Shown: positions 1 to 18,181, numbered from the stretch's first letter. The stretch is 64,000 bases of DNA from Podospora bellae-mahoneyi (GCF_035222275.1 NW_026946359.1:4898001-4962000); one strand, 5' to 3'. The notes: generated by a model from the sequence alone, not told the origin. A program made the numbers and translations.

Positions 1-74
1 AAATCCCTCTGCGCCCCGATGTCTGGTGGCAAAGTCTATCTTGTCATATGAATGACTTGCTTTGCTGACACTTG

Positions 75-1267
75 TCAGTATCTCGAGGAAGCAAATCTTT
101 GAGAAGGACAATATGGACAATGTTCCCAGTAACCGTGAGCGCATTGGGAATCAACGAATTCCCAGTCTGTGTCTTCGAAACGCGTTGTGCTCTGAGGTTC
201 AGGGAGGTCGTTTTCGTGAATGCGGGCAGGATATGGGTATGGAAAGTTATGATGCGTGGTCATCCCAGGGGCATAAATCAGCGGTGAAACATCGTCGGGG
301 CTCTGAGAGAAACGACCTTCCGCTTCTTGAAACGTCGTGTCGGTTCCAAACTTCGCAGCGCCGGGCTCAAAACTTGAGGTATGGTTCACTTCAAATGCAT
401 CCCCCGTCTGTCTTTGCTTCGAGTCCCCCTTTCTTGTGTGCTCTGCCTCAAACATATCATTTGTTCGGTGTGAATCGATATCCGTTCTCAATTCCTGCGG
501 AACATGCTGTCTGATGTCAGGCCAAGTGTCAGTATATGTTTGAGTATTTGTTTACATTAAGGAGAGGTCCAAAAAGAATCACTAACGGCGGTGTAGTACT
601 TGGAAGTGCTTCAAGTGATCCCATCATGTTTGGATCTTCATCAGCCGGTCCATCGCCGGTCATCCAACGAAAGGCATATGGTTGATGATTCATTCCCATG
701 GACTCATCGGTTTCATGGTAGTTGTTGGGATAGGGAGGTCCGGCAAGCGATAACGGTGGCTGCTGACTGGTGTATGTCGAGTCGACGTATCGGGGCATGA
801 TGGCATCGTCTGAGTACGCGGTCATACTGGTACGATGTGTCGGCCGGGCAGACATCGCCGCCTCGTCGTCATCGTCCGAATACCACGCATCGGAAAGCGA
901 GGCATCTGAAGGACGATGATGATCATCGGGAAGACTTGAGTACGTGTATGACATTTCGGACAAAGGTACTCCAGAATCGTCGAAGGTGGCAGGATATGCG
1001 AAAAGTTTGTCATAAATGACGTCTGATGGTCTACATGGTCAGAAGGGATCGGAAAAGGTTGTCCCTTTGGAGCCCCAAATACTCGAGGATCACCACGACA
1101 AGGCGGTGAGAGCTTCAACTTAAAAAGTCTCTGCCCAACACGATCAAGCAACAACATGGCTAGGGCTTACCATGCAAGACTACAAGGTAACCAGGCTGGC
1201 AGGGGTTTCTTTGGTTCAGCCCGCGAAGGATGTTGGTCTCGTCAGCGGAAGAAGCACCGTGCGACAT
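75..1267 (-). CDS. Orphan acidic, Ser/Pro/His-rich protein (3 exons, about 322 aa)
   Basis: I do not recognise this protein. The hand-spliced model has exons 1267-1171, 1022-587 and 510-75. Its introns are 148 nt (GTAAGC donor, CTGAC branch, CAG acceptor) and 76 nt (GTTAGT donor, ACTGAC branch, CAG acceptor). The exons join in phase and end in TGA, giving 323 codons. The product is hydrophilic, with a run of four aspartates (YSDDDDEAA), Tyr/Ser/Pro-rich stretches and a Cys/His-containing C-terminus (CAHGYWEHCPYC). I see no signal peptide or membrane segment, so a nucleocytoplasmic, largely disordered protein is likely. An in-frame ATG at 1291 is an alternative start. The 148-nt intron is the weakest part, because the sequence inside it is also partly open in another frame. 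Coding status is inferred from splice-phase agreement and composition, not from homology. Confidence 0.5.
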
Positions 1268-1291
1268 GGTTACTGCCCTAGTATTTGCCAT

Positions 1292-4242
1292 GTGTTTGTC
1301 TGACGGCCTATGAAGCGATAGCAAGGCGGTTCTATCGGCCACGATGGGATCTCGAGGTCGAATTGTTCGTCGAGGCGGTGTTAGGTTAAGGGGAGCCAAG
1401 GGTCCTTGCGACCTGTAGCGGTGGTTCGCAGAGAAGGCATCCGGTATGGCGCCGACGACGGGACAATAGCGACACGAAGCGGGGTAGCATCGTTCGTTGG
1501 GCATTGATTATACTCAAGGCTCTGGAGGGCTCAGATACCGCAGTTCAGGGGCGAGCAAACATGACCAGGAACGTCAGATGACGGTGCGGCATAAAACAGA
1601 AAAACCCGGGGCTTGCGATGAGGTTGCTTTGGCAGAAAGGGACGGACTCGGGCTCACAGACTCCTCCACCCATCAAATAAGGAGGATGCGGGTCATTGAG
1701 GTGCTCTATGGATCTTGCCAGGTCGGAAGGACGTGGGAGTGAATGGTACTGGAACAGGCTGAGGGTGCGGCGGTGTCATGGAACCGGCTCCTGTCACGGT
1801 GTACTACTGGGCGTTCCGATCGAGCGGATGAGTGAACTGGGTCGACGAAATTCTGTAGGCAAATCCAAGCCTCAAGCACTGGCGCTCGATCGCAGGGCAG
1901 ATTCTGTGTCGGATGAGGAAAGCTTCAGTAGAGGCCAAAAGGCATTGGTCACCAAATAAAAAACTTTCATTGGAAGCGGACAACAAGATGGGTTGGTTGG
2001 TAGAGCACATCGGATGTGTATCCATGACAAACCCTCGTTCTTGCCTGCCAATGCGACTTGGCTCGCAGCGGGAGTCAGTGGACTCGGAAAGCGGCGACCC
2101 AAGTCAAAGATGCGCACGTGGGAGCAATGAAGAGCAAGAAGGCGGCTGTGATGTTGCTGCCCACCCTTCGGCAGTGCCCTGAGATTTTGATCGGTTTCTT
2201 CAGTATGAAACTCCGGTTGAGTAATGGGTATTTGGCAGCTTCCAGAGTCCTAGTTCCGCTCCAGTATACTCCTGGTTCTATCCTCCGCATCTGATGCTGT
2301 TAATGTGAGACATTAGAGATGGATATACACACCCTCCAACCCCCAATCCCCCTCCCTAAATTGGAGTATGGGCGCCAATTTTCTACCAAACGTCGGGCTG
2401 CATTATCACAAGCAGACCCGCCCCCCACCCCCTCTTTCATGAAGTTCATGAAGGCCAAAACATTCGTGCTGGTCTGCCAGAAAATACCATTTAATATTTC
2501 GGCCACCAAGTGGGTGCTAGTTCAACATCTTTCCCTGAGCATCGTCCGAAGAACAGTTCGGTAGTTGTTCCACTGCGATCCTCCAGCACAAAGTCCCTTC
2601 AGTGCCACAACTTGGCGACCATCCATAAACTCGCTAGAACAGGCCACCGCCAAAACATCAAAACACTCCCTTGATCTTTATCAAGGATATTACGGGTTTG
2701 TCGAAGCAGCACACGTTTCTACCAGACTGTGGGCTAACGGTATCTTGGTAGACAGACGCTGGCCTAGATGTGGGAGCAAATTTTCGGACCTTCACCTCGG
2801 TGCCTTGGCACAGCTTTGGACGAGCTGATGCACGGGTAAGCGTGCTGAATGAAGGTTTGGCTTGGACACCACAAGCCAAACAACACATCTATATGGTCAG
2901 TATACCTAGAAATAGACAATCCAACGCCTAACGTATTACCGGATCAACTTTACGAACATGAACCGCATTTCAAGTTACATTGCAGCCTTGCTGATGGTTT
3001 GTCGTGCTTGAGCCAGCTCCAGGCTGTGAGTGGAACACGAGCCCCGGGCCCAGTCCCTGTCCCTCCACAGCGGACCGTCCCGCCGGAAACCCAGCAGTGG
3101 AGTTTCAGGTGGATCCGTGATCGGACCCAACATCATCAAGGGTTTACCGCCCCCAAGTCACATGGATTGTGCTAGGTTCAAGACCCACGCCCAGATGCGT
3201 CGCATGAATGTCTCGAGAACGATTCACACGTTGCAATGCTCGAAGAAATCTGACATTGGTCTGTGGTCGCGCGCAACTTCCCCGATACCTACACAGTCGA
3301 CACAATCAGATCGACTTGCACTAAGATGAAGGGTCGGGTAATCGGCACCTCACGGTTTCAAGAGTTGGAAAGGGTGTGTAATTAATTCTGAACGCTAGCA
3401 AGTGTGGCAAGATTGTGGATTGACCACATCTCGGCACACCCTATTTAAGAAGCCGAGCTCTGGTTCGCCTGGATTCTTCGGCCAACCATGGTAGCCGCGA
3501 AGGTATTCTGAATAAGAGCGCAAAGATCACATCCGATGCTAGGAGGCCCGGAAGTTAAGCATGATGACTGGCTGTATACCTGGACGAGGTATTATTGATC
3601 AGGCACGCAGACTTGTTGGGAATCCATTGTATCACAAGATGACAGCGCCTGCATTGCAGAGGTGGCGGGATTGTTGATGGAAAACTACACACTGTCTCTA
3701 CTCTCTCAGACATCCCTTACCTTATGTCTGCCCGTTATCTTGGATAAGGTAGAACTTCGGACGCTATCCCCGCTTGAAACAGCGCTCCTTCCACAAATAC
3801 CGCAAAGCTGGTGGAGACCCCGCCCATCGTTGAGCCATTTTAGGTACCTTCCGTGTTCACTTTTCTGGGTATCTCGATGACAAAAGCACTTGATCCTCAT
3901 TTTAATACCACTGGGCTTTTATACTCGACCTCCGAACCAGTTCTCTCAATTATGTCAAGAATTCGTATCTACTGCTTTGACAGCAACCATTGTTTAAAAA
4001 CCTCTTAAGTCAGGCCAAGAAATTCCGAGTGACACCAAGGAGCTCGAGGAATTGCAACAGTGGCAGATTGGGTTATCAGGAAACATTTTCTCGTCCATTC
4101 CTAGGTAAGCTCCGAGCTGTAAACATCTACAAGACCAATACCAAATAGGCGTATCGAAAAGACCGAACCATGTGGCCATCACCGTCTTAACCAAGGTCAC
4201 CGCCGGCAGGCCACGCCACGCCCACACCAATCGCGATACATA
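1292..4242. other. Gap without a supported gene
   Basis: Only short, stop-rich frames occur on both strands and none has recognisable protein content. A segment near 3522-3632 carries a 5S-rRNA-like core motif and is treated as a low-confidence observation. I see no repeats or mobile-element remains. Confidence 0.5.
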
Positions 4243-5004
4243 TCAGAACTCATCATCCATGTCCAACTCACGGGGATAATATGTCGGGAAAGAGGGAGCA
4301 GCCGTCCTCGCCATTACAAGGATATCCCCTGGTGAACCTCGATATAGACGGAGGCTGGGTTGAGATGTCTGTTGTTCTTTGACCCAACCTGTCATCTCTT
4401 CATCTTCAACTGCCTCGAGCTTGGGAGAAGGAGGAAGAGTAGATGCACTGCGCCAATTAGTCCATATGGGCGGTTTCGGCACACCTCTAAGGAAGCACCT
4501 CACCATTCGTTATCATCCTCCACATGGAAGCCTTCATCATCAGCACCATCTGGCGACCGCGTCGTCTCAGGATTCATTGTCTGCTGGGCATAGGATGTCT
4601 CCTCTAGCTCAGCGGGTTCAGCCTCTTGTGGGTCGAGACGGTTCGTTGTCGAATATCGACGATTCTGTTCGTTATGGTGTGGTTTGGCAGTGGCATCGTT
4701 GTCCTCAGAACTTGTAACCGAAATAGGTTTGGGCGACACGTCAAGCTCCATCAACCCCGTCTCATGTTTAAGCGGCATGGCGGCGAGAGTCAACAGCCTC
4801 TCGGTTGAGGAAAAATCAGCGATCCGAGAGAACTAGCGGGATTCGACGACAACACAGAGGAGCCGCCCTTTAGGGCAGGGTGTCGGGACGAAGTTGGTGG
4901 GAAGTCAGGTTGGGAAAAGAGTATACACCAGGATCATTCAACTTTTCTCCGACGTTGTTCTGAAAACCCGATCGCCGCGGAGTAGAGGAGGGGCAGTTTT
5001 TCAT
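4243..5004 (-). CDS. Orphan acidic protein (3 exons, about 203 aa)
   Basis: I do not recognise this protein. Exons 5004-4927, 4832-4504 and 4447-4243 join in phase to 204 codons ending in TGA. The introns are 94 nt (GTATAC donor, CTAG acceptor) and 56 nt (GTGAGG donor, ACTAAT branch, GCAG acceptor). The predicted protein is hydrophilic and Glu/Asp-rich (for example EAVEDEEMTGW and DDEGFHVEDDNE) and ends in an acidic MDDEF tail. There is no membrane segment or signal peptide. The 56-nt intron is convincing because donor, branch and acceptor are all canonical and the reading frame is preserved. The first exon and the ATG at 5004 are less certain. It lies about 3 kb upstream of the other orphan minus-strand gene, and the two share a disordered acidic character but no evident sequence similarity. 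Confidence 0.5.
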
Positions 5005-10747
<5,743 letters not shown>

Positions 10748-13040
10748 ATGTCCCGATACACCAACGCACGCCGACGTGCTGCCGGTCTAGGCCGGGATGC
10801 CGAGAACCCGGACCTGGGCAAGCTCAAGTACTGTTCCGACATCCAGTTAAACGAGGAACACCCATCTGTTCCTTTTATGCCCCCAGGTCCAAGCTTCAAT
10901 GGCGCCAACGATATTTGGTCCAGCTTTCCCCGACCCATCGAGAAGAATGACTGGGTGCGTCGGATCACAGGGGAGCAACCCCCTGCTCGAGTAGGGGAGT
11001 CGTCCCAAACGTCCCAGGCTGAGCTCGGGCGCCTTTCATCTCGGTCCTAGTGCGTCCAGTCTCGTCCTTTGATCTGTCTCTTTCCCCACAATCTTCTAAC
11101 TCGTCCACAGCTCACTTCGTGTGGGGGACTCCAACGACTTCGCCACGGTCTGGGAATCGATTGTAATTCCTGCCCTTACTGACCTCCTCCAACAATACTG
11201 CGACTCTGACTTCGCGGTCGACGTACACAACTTCCCTGAGCTATCCACAGATGCCGTCCCCCGTGTGATCTACATCACACTGAGCGACCATGTGGACCTT
11301 TCGTTTGAAGTATGACGGTTGCTCTTCATGACTTTTCTGTTAACCAAGTGCGTGATGTGCTAAGCAAACCTCCCGACAGGAAACCATCCGTACCGAGCTT
11401 GCCCACGCAGTCCCCACTCGCTTCCACCCCATCTACCTAAAGTTCCGTAGAGGTGATCCCCAGAGATCCGGGATGTGGTGGGGCCAGGAAAGAGGCGACC
11501 ATGATGACATTTGTGAGCCTCGCAACATCACTTACCGTCCCACCCCCGTAATGGGCATCTCGATCGGTCCAGTCCAAGTAGCCGACGCTGCTTCACTCGG
11601 GGGCTTCATCAAAATCGGCTCTGAGCTGTATGCCATGAGTGCCGCTCACGCCTTTGAGGATGCTGTCAAAAAGGGGCACGCCCGCGTTCATCACCCAGCT
11701 AAACTCGACTTCCCCAAGATCACACCTAGTGATCCTCGCGCGAAACAATACGTCATTGGGACTGTGGCTATGAAGACGCCGTCTGGGACACTTGGTCCAT
11801 CGCTTACCTTTCAGAACACGAATTTCTCGGCAGAACGCACCAAGGTTGAGATGGACTGGTGTCTCATTGGACCGGTGAAAAACGGGAAGAACATAATCTC
11901 GGTGCCCAGTTTCCAAATGGATCGGTGCATTGCTGTGGAGCAGACGGCGCCCGTTGAGGGGAATACCGAGGTTTATGCCATGGCGAGGACAAGCGGGTAT
12001 TCGCTTGGTTTTGTATCTGATGTGCCTGGGTTGCAGAGAATTGTCGGACATCTGAGGAGGGAATGGACTGTCAGACAGTACTCCCCTTTCAAGCACCCGA
12101 GGGACAGTCGAGCTAGTGCGCCTTGGTGAGCTATGGTTTTTATGTTTTCTGTTTCATCTGACTGACCTTATTCATAGGCAAACGTTGAAGCAATGGGTGA
12201 CTTCGGGAATGGGGGTGCCCGGAGACTCGGGGGCATGGCTGATGCGGCGCTCTGACAATGCGGTCATCGGGCTCATCTGGGGACGCAACCATGACTATGG
12301 TGATCCCCTCGAGCGAGTTCGTCTGACCTACTTCACCCCCATGGTGGATATCCTCAAAGATGTGCAGGAAAATGTGAGTTCCCAGGTGGCAGAGGAGACT
12401 GTGCTTTTCCTCACTAACACGAAGATAGTACACCGTCGGGGAAGAGGTCTCGCTACCCAGCTACTCGGCCACAGATCTGGCACGGGCTTCTGATAGCCAG
12501 CGTACCGCAGTGCACTTGGATCCATCTCGAGACCCGTGGAATGCCCTGGCATCAGATGTGATTCAGCAGCATCGCCACACCCAAGAGGACCTCATCAGGG
12601 ATCATTTCGTCGACAATAACATCCCTCCCTCTGGCGCAGTGTTCGATCGCCCACCACCTGCCGAGTCTGGTCTCAGTCTGATGGAGAGTTTGTCTGAGCC
12701 CATTGAGGCATCTGTTCTCGTAGCAGGTCGTCAAACACTGCCACTTTATAGCGAGGGCCATCACTCAACGTCAATTTTGCGCTCTCAAGATCGATTGCTT
12801 CTTGGAATCGGGGAAAGCGTATCAGTGCCCGGTCTTTCCAGCTCATCATCCATCCATTCGAGTGTTGGATCCATGGGTGAACCTTTTGATGCTACATCCG
12901 CTGGAAATGGAGTGCACATTGTCGAAGAACAAGGCGTGCACGAAGACATCATCGAGGTCGAAGAGCCTGTCAGGTCCAAAGCCTGTTTTACTGCTACGAA
13001 CCCCCCCGCCTTTCCAAGGTTGAGCTTCATTCGGCCGTGA
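10748..13040 (+). CDS. Trypsin-like (PA-clan) serine protease-fold protein, 684 aa
   Basis: Five exons (10748-11049, 11111-11309, 11380-12125, 12178-12373, 12429-13040) join in phase to 685 codons. The introns are 52-70 nt with good donors (GTGCGT, GTATGA, GTGAGC, GTGAGT) and CTAAC/CTGAC-like branch sites. The middle of the protein reads as a chymotrypsin-fold peptidase. His257 sits in AMSAAHAFE, like the TAAHC motif. Asp326 sits in VEMDWCLIG. Ser433 sits in GVPGDSGAWL, like GDSGGP. All three catalytic residues are therefore present. Residues about 102-198 form a separate conserved-looking segment (DFATVWESIVIPAL, PRVIYITLSDH) before the protease. Residues 482-684 are Ser/Pro/acid-rich and probably disordered. 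There is no signal peptide or zymogen-type N-terminus, so an intracellular role is inferred. Related stand-alone and receptor-linked trypsin-like proteins occur in filamentous fungi, but the substrate here is unknown. Confidence 0.85.
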
Positions 13041-15958
13041 AAAGCGGCAAGACTCTACGCCAGAGTTCTTGCAAGTTGCCTGATGGGTGCCAGTTCTCCG
13101 AAGATGCCAAGCCACACAATATTCCCTGCCTATCCGTCGGATAACTCGGCTCGGTGATGATGGCGAGTGCAGCATCCCAATACAGTATTCCTTGTCAAAA
13201 GTTGGTGGTTGAGGCCGAGTTGTTTGACTGCAGAGGTCTCGATTATGGCTGCGACCGAGACTGGCTGGACCTGCCGTGGGTGGTGTCAGCGAGGCTACCA
13301 TATTTCTCGGGCGACCACGGCGTTATAGCCATGGTGGCATCATGACACCACAACCTCTTGCGACCCGTCTGCTTTTCTGACGATGCAGATGTGCTTGTGC
13401 CCTACTGGTGGACTGCTAAGATCTTTGCATCATTGATCATTCGTTGCCCCCACAGTCGCCTTGCTAGCCCGCACTCATCGAGTGCGGGGAAATCACGAGG
13501 CTGGAGAGCTGGTTGGGTGGCCTTGTCTTCGGTCATCAGGGCCGAGAGACAGGCTGAGGAGGAAGAAAGTGCTTGAAAGGCAGCTCGCGCCGAAGGTCCT
13601 GAAGGCACCTACTCAATAAGGTTCATGTGAGGCCCGGAATCCCTACCGGGCACACCCTTATATGACCCCGTCTGCCTCTTGATTCGACCAAGGGATCTGA
13701 TGCCTCCTTGAAGGTTGCGCTCTGGGTAGGACACGTGTGCCTGTCTTGGGATGTCTGCCTTGAAGCAAGGACCGTACCTCTATGCATATCCTGTTGGGTT
13801 GCACAAACCGATAATGCTACAGAACGTGTGTCGATTTCCACGCGAAATCTTCTCACGTTTCTTGAAATCCCGGTGGCGCATGGCGGGGTAACAATGATAT
13901 TGTTTGGCTGCATATACCATACGCGTTGCGAGATAGAGGCAGCAGCAAAAATGAAGAGAAACAATCCGCGGGTTGGATCATGGCCCCCACCCCACCTTGG
14001 CCGCTTTAACCAAAGGTTGATTGGGACCTCCTCACTGTTGCATACAGTGACGTCGAGCTCGATCCAACAGGAAGGATTGATCAAGTAGTAGATGCACGGT
14101 GTCACAGGCTCACCGAACACGGAATATAAAGGATCCTCAGGATCCCCTCAATTTGATCAAGTTTGGATCTAGGCTGTTGGCGGCACGGCTGCCGTCTAGC
14201 CCGTCTTGCCTGCCAGGGCTGAACAATATCTCCGTCACAGTCGGTTGTGCGAGAACCAAATTTTCTCTCATCAAAGTTGGTTGGAGGCGTAGCGTTCCAA
14301 GCACTCCCGCCCTGCGGATACGTTGAGTTGAGTGTATGCCGCCAAAGGGTTGCAGATTACTGGCCGCCTACCTGCGTATCGGGGGGCCTCGGGATGCGAC
14401 CTTCGTTTACCCCGCAGGAACCGAAGAAATATCGCTTGGATGAAAGATGTCGGCCTTTTTGTCCCTCGGTTGCCGAGTCGGAGGGTTTTTTTGTGAATAG
14501 CTGCTGACCCGAACGAATGCACCTCTTGGCGAGTGGGCTCACCGACTGGAAGGCATCCATCCTCTCTCTGACTGAACTTCGCAGCAGGCATCTTCAGCTG
14601 TGAGAAAGATGACCAGCCTTCATGTGCAAAGCAGTCACTTGAGGCTCCCACTACGTGCTCGCAAAGCTTGTAAGCTTCGGGCGCGGAAGCTCCCTCGCTC
14701 TAGCGGCATGTTTCCCGCTCTCTGGAAGCAAGACCTTGTTCGGGATGTTCCAGCCGTTCTACAAGGCGACCACGCCTTACCCAAGTTAGCAATTATAAGC
14801 CTGGTAACCAATCGCAGTGGAAGAAAATGTCTGAGGTTTGGTGCCTGGCAGACCGATGACAATCATGGGAATGAGCGGTAAATGGGTAGACAATGGGGGT
14901 CAACCAACACCCTGATAAGCCGCCTGTGAGAGGGGAAAAGCGTCATTCTATACGCCACATACAAGCTTTGTTAATCATCACCGCAAGCAAAAATGCAATC
15001 ACACCGAGAACGGATCTCGAGAAGAAAATTCCTCACGTCAGGGGAGGGGGCTTTTCACCTTTCAACCCACAACAAGGCGACCATAGAGGCGAAGCAGAAC
15101 AAAACCTGCGACTTTACGATAAAGGGAAGGAGCAAATTGGAAACCCCGTTGTAGCTATTTCCATTCCATTTGCAGCTTTTGCTGACCTCCCTCTCGCCCC
15201 TTGTCGGACTTACAACTCCTTTTTGCTTAGGTGTTACAAGCTCGAGTCGAAGAATGCAACAGAAAAGGATTACTGTCCTTACACACAGGGGAGCGGTGAA
15301 GCAGACTTGGTACCATCAGGAGCCGAGCAGCATGTCATCAGACAGAGAGGGGAAAACTCTGCGATTTCGGCTTCGGTTCGGCTGACTGGCAACTTTGTCG
15401 GTGTTGCCTTTTGGGAAGGAGGCCGTCAGGGAACAGGAAGTTCCAATGTCCACGTTTTGAGGCTTTTACAACACCCCTCCCTTGTCGAGCATGAGCTGCA
15501 ATAAAAGAAAAGGCCCAAAAGCAGCGACAAGCGGGAGGCGAAGTGCAAAAGCTTGATAGTTGAACAAGAGAAGCATCTGATGTGGAAATTTAAATGCCAA
15601 ATCATCAAAACGAACAAAAGTCGACGTCGGCCCGGCACTACGGGAGTGGCTATGTGCTTGGCCGGCCGGGTTTGAGACGAACAAATGACCTGTCATGTCT
15701 GGAAATCTGCGAGCAGCCGACTTCAGATTGAGCAGTGGCCAGGAGGAGACCAGTTCACGATCGGGGGATCTCTGTGCCGCTTACTTGCTTTTTTGATCGA
15801 TTCTTGTGCGGCTTTGCCGGGTGGGAAGTCGATAAAAATGCAGAAGTGAAGATGCTTTGATTCTGATGACATCAACCAGAGGTATTCAACCTAACAAAGA
15901 GAAAGACAAAACTATTATCTCATCAACTCCACAATCCCATTGTGCTCTCCTTACCACC
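13041..15958. other. Gap without a supported gene
   Basis: Open frames of 165 codons (13623-14120, minus) and 203 codons (14893-15504, plus) exist, but neither shows a domain, codon bias or sensible splice continuation. Just before 15959 the sequence is CT/CA-rich (CCTTACCACC), as expected for the leader of the small Cys-rich protein gene that follows. Confidence 0.45.
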
Positions 15959-16986
15959 ATGCCCCCAGCCAAGTACCTGTACGTTTCAATTATTCCAACC
16001 TTGATTCACTCATACAAGGAAATATATCAACGAACTTAGAACGAAAGGCTTGGTTACCTAGCATTTGTAGTTGAAAGAGATGACGGAGGGTATATGGGCA
16101 ATGAGATAACTAAGGGCCAGAATGGTCATACGTGAGCATGACATTGTATTCCTATAACTAACCAAGGACTTTTTGTGGCACACCATGGACGAAATAGCCG
16201 GTATTTCATAAGGATAATACAATATAGTATTCTAAACTAGGCCTGGAAAGATGAATTATAGGCAGTTAGCAGGCATGTATCCTATTAAAAAATATGTAAG
16301 CTAATGGCCGTTGCGCGGTTTGCTGACTTGCAGTGTTGATTGGAACGACGTGAAAGAAGGTATGTGTCCTTTGTCCTTGAGAAAGTATTCTTGTAGAGGA
16401 GCACACAAAGACATTATCCCGCTGTTTCATCAACAAAGCTGTTGTCTCTACTCACAATAGGGGTAATCCAAGTAAACGTGCTCTCATGCGAACTGCCTAT
16501 TTAACAACCACATCTCCTCTCTAAATCCAATTCTCGAAATAATCATCAACCATCTCATCATCTCATCTCATCTCATCTCAACCCACTTTCTACTCTTGAA
16601 ACCAACAAACTTACAAGGCTAAGTTTTACACTTTCAAGTTATCACCACCAACACCAACAAACCACCGCTAACCAAAACTCCCAAACACCAACAAAATAGC
16701 CCGCACTACCACCAGCCGCCGCGTCACCACCCACACCGTCAACGGTGTCACCCAATCCATCGAGCACGTCATCGAAGAGGAATGGTTCAACATGTGGGAA
16801 TGCTGCCACTGCGCCCACGAGCTCGGCTGCCGCACCCACCCCTACAATTGCCCTTACTGCCAAAACCGCATCTGCCGCCGCTGCTTGATCTTTGACGCGG
16901 TCAAGATCACCTCTTACTCACGCAACTTGGCTACCGGTGAGTACCACAATGTGCGGGAGGAATTGATCAGGCCTCGACCTCGTTGA
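15959..16986 (+). CDS. Small cysteine-rich zinc-finger-like protein, 110 aa, with two micro-exons
   Basis: This gene is visible only after splicing. Exon 1 (15959-15978, 20 nt) begins with an ATG in CACC context and ends at GTACGT. Exon 2 (16334-16359, 26 nt) lies between an acceptor preceded by CTGAC and a GTATGT donor. Exon 3 is 16700-16986. The three exons total 333 nt and stay in frame to TGA. Introns of 355 and 340 nt are unusually long for this window. The protein starts MPPAKYLVDWNDVKEA. Residues 44-78 carry eight cysteines (50, 51, 53, 59, 66, 69, 74, 77), arranged as CCHC, then CPYC and CRRC pairs with nearby histidines. That layout fits one or two zinc-binding knuckles. Small Cys-rich proteins with a tryptophan followed by CxxC pairs are common and uncharacterised in Sordariomycetes. 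No signal peptide is seen. Confidence 0.65.
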
Positions 16987-18181
16987 GTAAGGGTGTAGGA
17001 GTGGAGCTGTAGGAGGAGGGGTGAGTGACTGGGTTTTTCTAAGGTAAGTAATGGTGGAAGTGTGAGTGAGTGAGTGGAATGAACTGACATTTAGTAGATT
17101 AGTTAGAAAACACGAGTTGTTGATCAACTATTTAAAGTTGTCCCTGTTTGCGTTTGAGTATTTGTGATTCAAATTTTGTTGTGTAACCATTGCAAATAAA
17201 TGCCATACCCAGGTATCAGAAAACCCCTCATGTTGCCATGCATGTTATTCTCAGATGTTGTGTTGTGGACTCTTGCTGGTGTAGTTGTTCTCCATGTCAC
17301 TTCTTCCGGGCGATGTCTTCTTGTTGTTACCGATATCAAATTTTTATTGTCATTTATAGAATATTCCTGTTTTTTTCCAAAGTACCAAACCATCACATAA
17401 AAAGCCAGAACCTCGCCAAAAGACAAGTAACAAACGTAAAGATCTCTCTTGATACAACGTAAAAGGAAGGTTATTCATAAGTGTCGTAACGTAATTGGTG
17501 ATGTGCATGACTCTTCCTTGCCTTCGCCACAAATTCAAGACAAGGGACGGGAAAACGGAAGCATGTGAAAGCAAAAAGACCACACATACTCAAAGCAACA
17601 CCCAAGATAAAACAAGCACCAAAGTATTACTCACGGCTCTCTTTGAAAACAACGTGTGACCAGCCCTTCTCTGGTCGAGAACAATCAAGAAATCTCGTTT
17701 GTGTCTCTCTCTCGCTCCTCGACTCGTTCCGACACCTCTCCATCATCGTCCAATATGCTGCCACTCCCTCACCCAGCTAACGCATTTCGTTTGCTCTGTC
17801 ATCGCCCCAAAAATGTCGGCTCGCCTTGACGGTCTGACAATCACCCACAAAGGGACCATGAAAGGCATGTCAACGGCAAAGGGAGGCTAGCAGAGGAAGG
17901 TCCTGCTCAAGCAAATGTCGAAGGTCCAAAGAGTGAATATAACTCGGCTTCCCCGCAGGTCAGACAAAGTCGCTCGGCTTTCACCGCCGCCTTCTGTCAG
18001 CCCTTCTTCAAAATGCTGTGGCTTGTCCCTGTCATTACAAGGGGTTTGCCCCTGATGATTTGTGCTGGCAATGCGAGTGTTGACTCGAAGCTGGATTTGT
18101 GTGTCCGAGCTCCGAGTGCTGGGCAATAGGAGTGTTGTTGATAGTTGATAGATGCCAAAAAACATCGATCTGCTAACTTTC
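16987..18181. other. Gap without a supported gene
   Basis: About 1.2 kb of AT-rich sequence between the small Cys-rich gene and the 3' end of the Est1-type gene. It probably holds two facing 3' untranslated regions. No coding-like frame or repeat is visible. Confidence 0.5.

Noticed and set aside
4570-4640. tRNA A-box-like CTCTAGCTCAGCGGGTTCAG
   Set aside because: No matching stems or B box. It lies inside an exon of the orphan gene at 4243-5004.
14893-15504. 203-codon plus-strand open frame
   Set aside because: No domain, no codon bias, and a competing open frame on the same strand. Transcript data would be needed.
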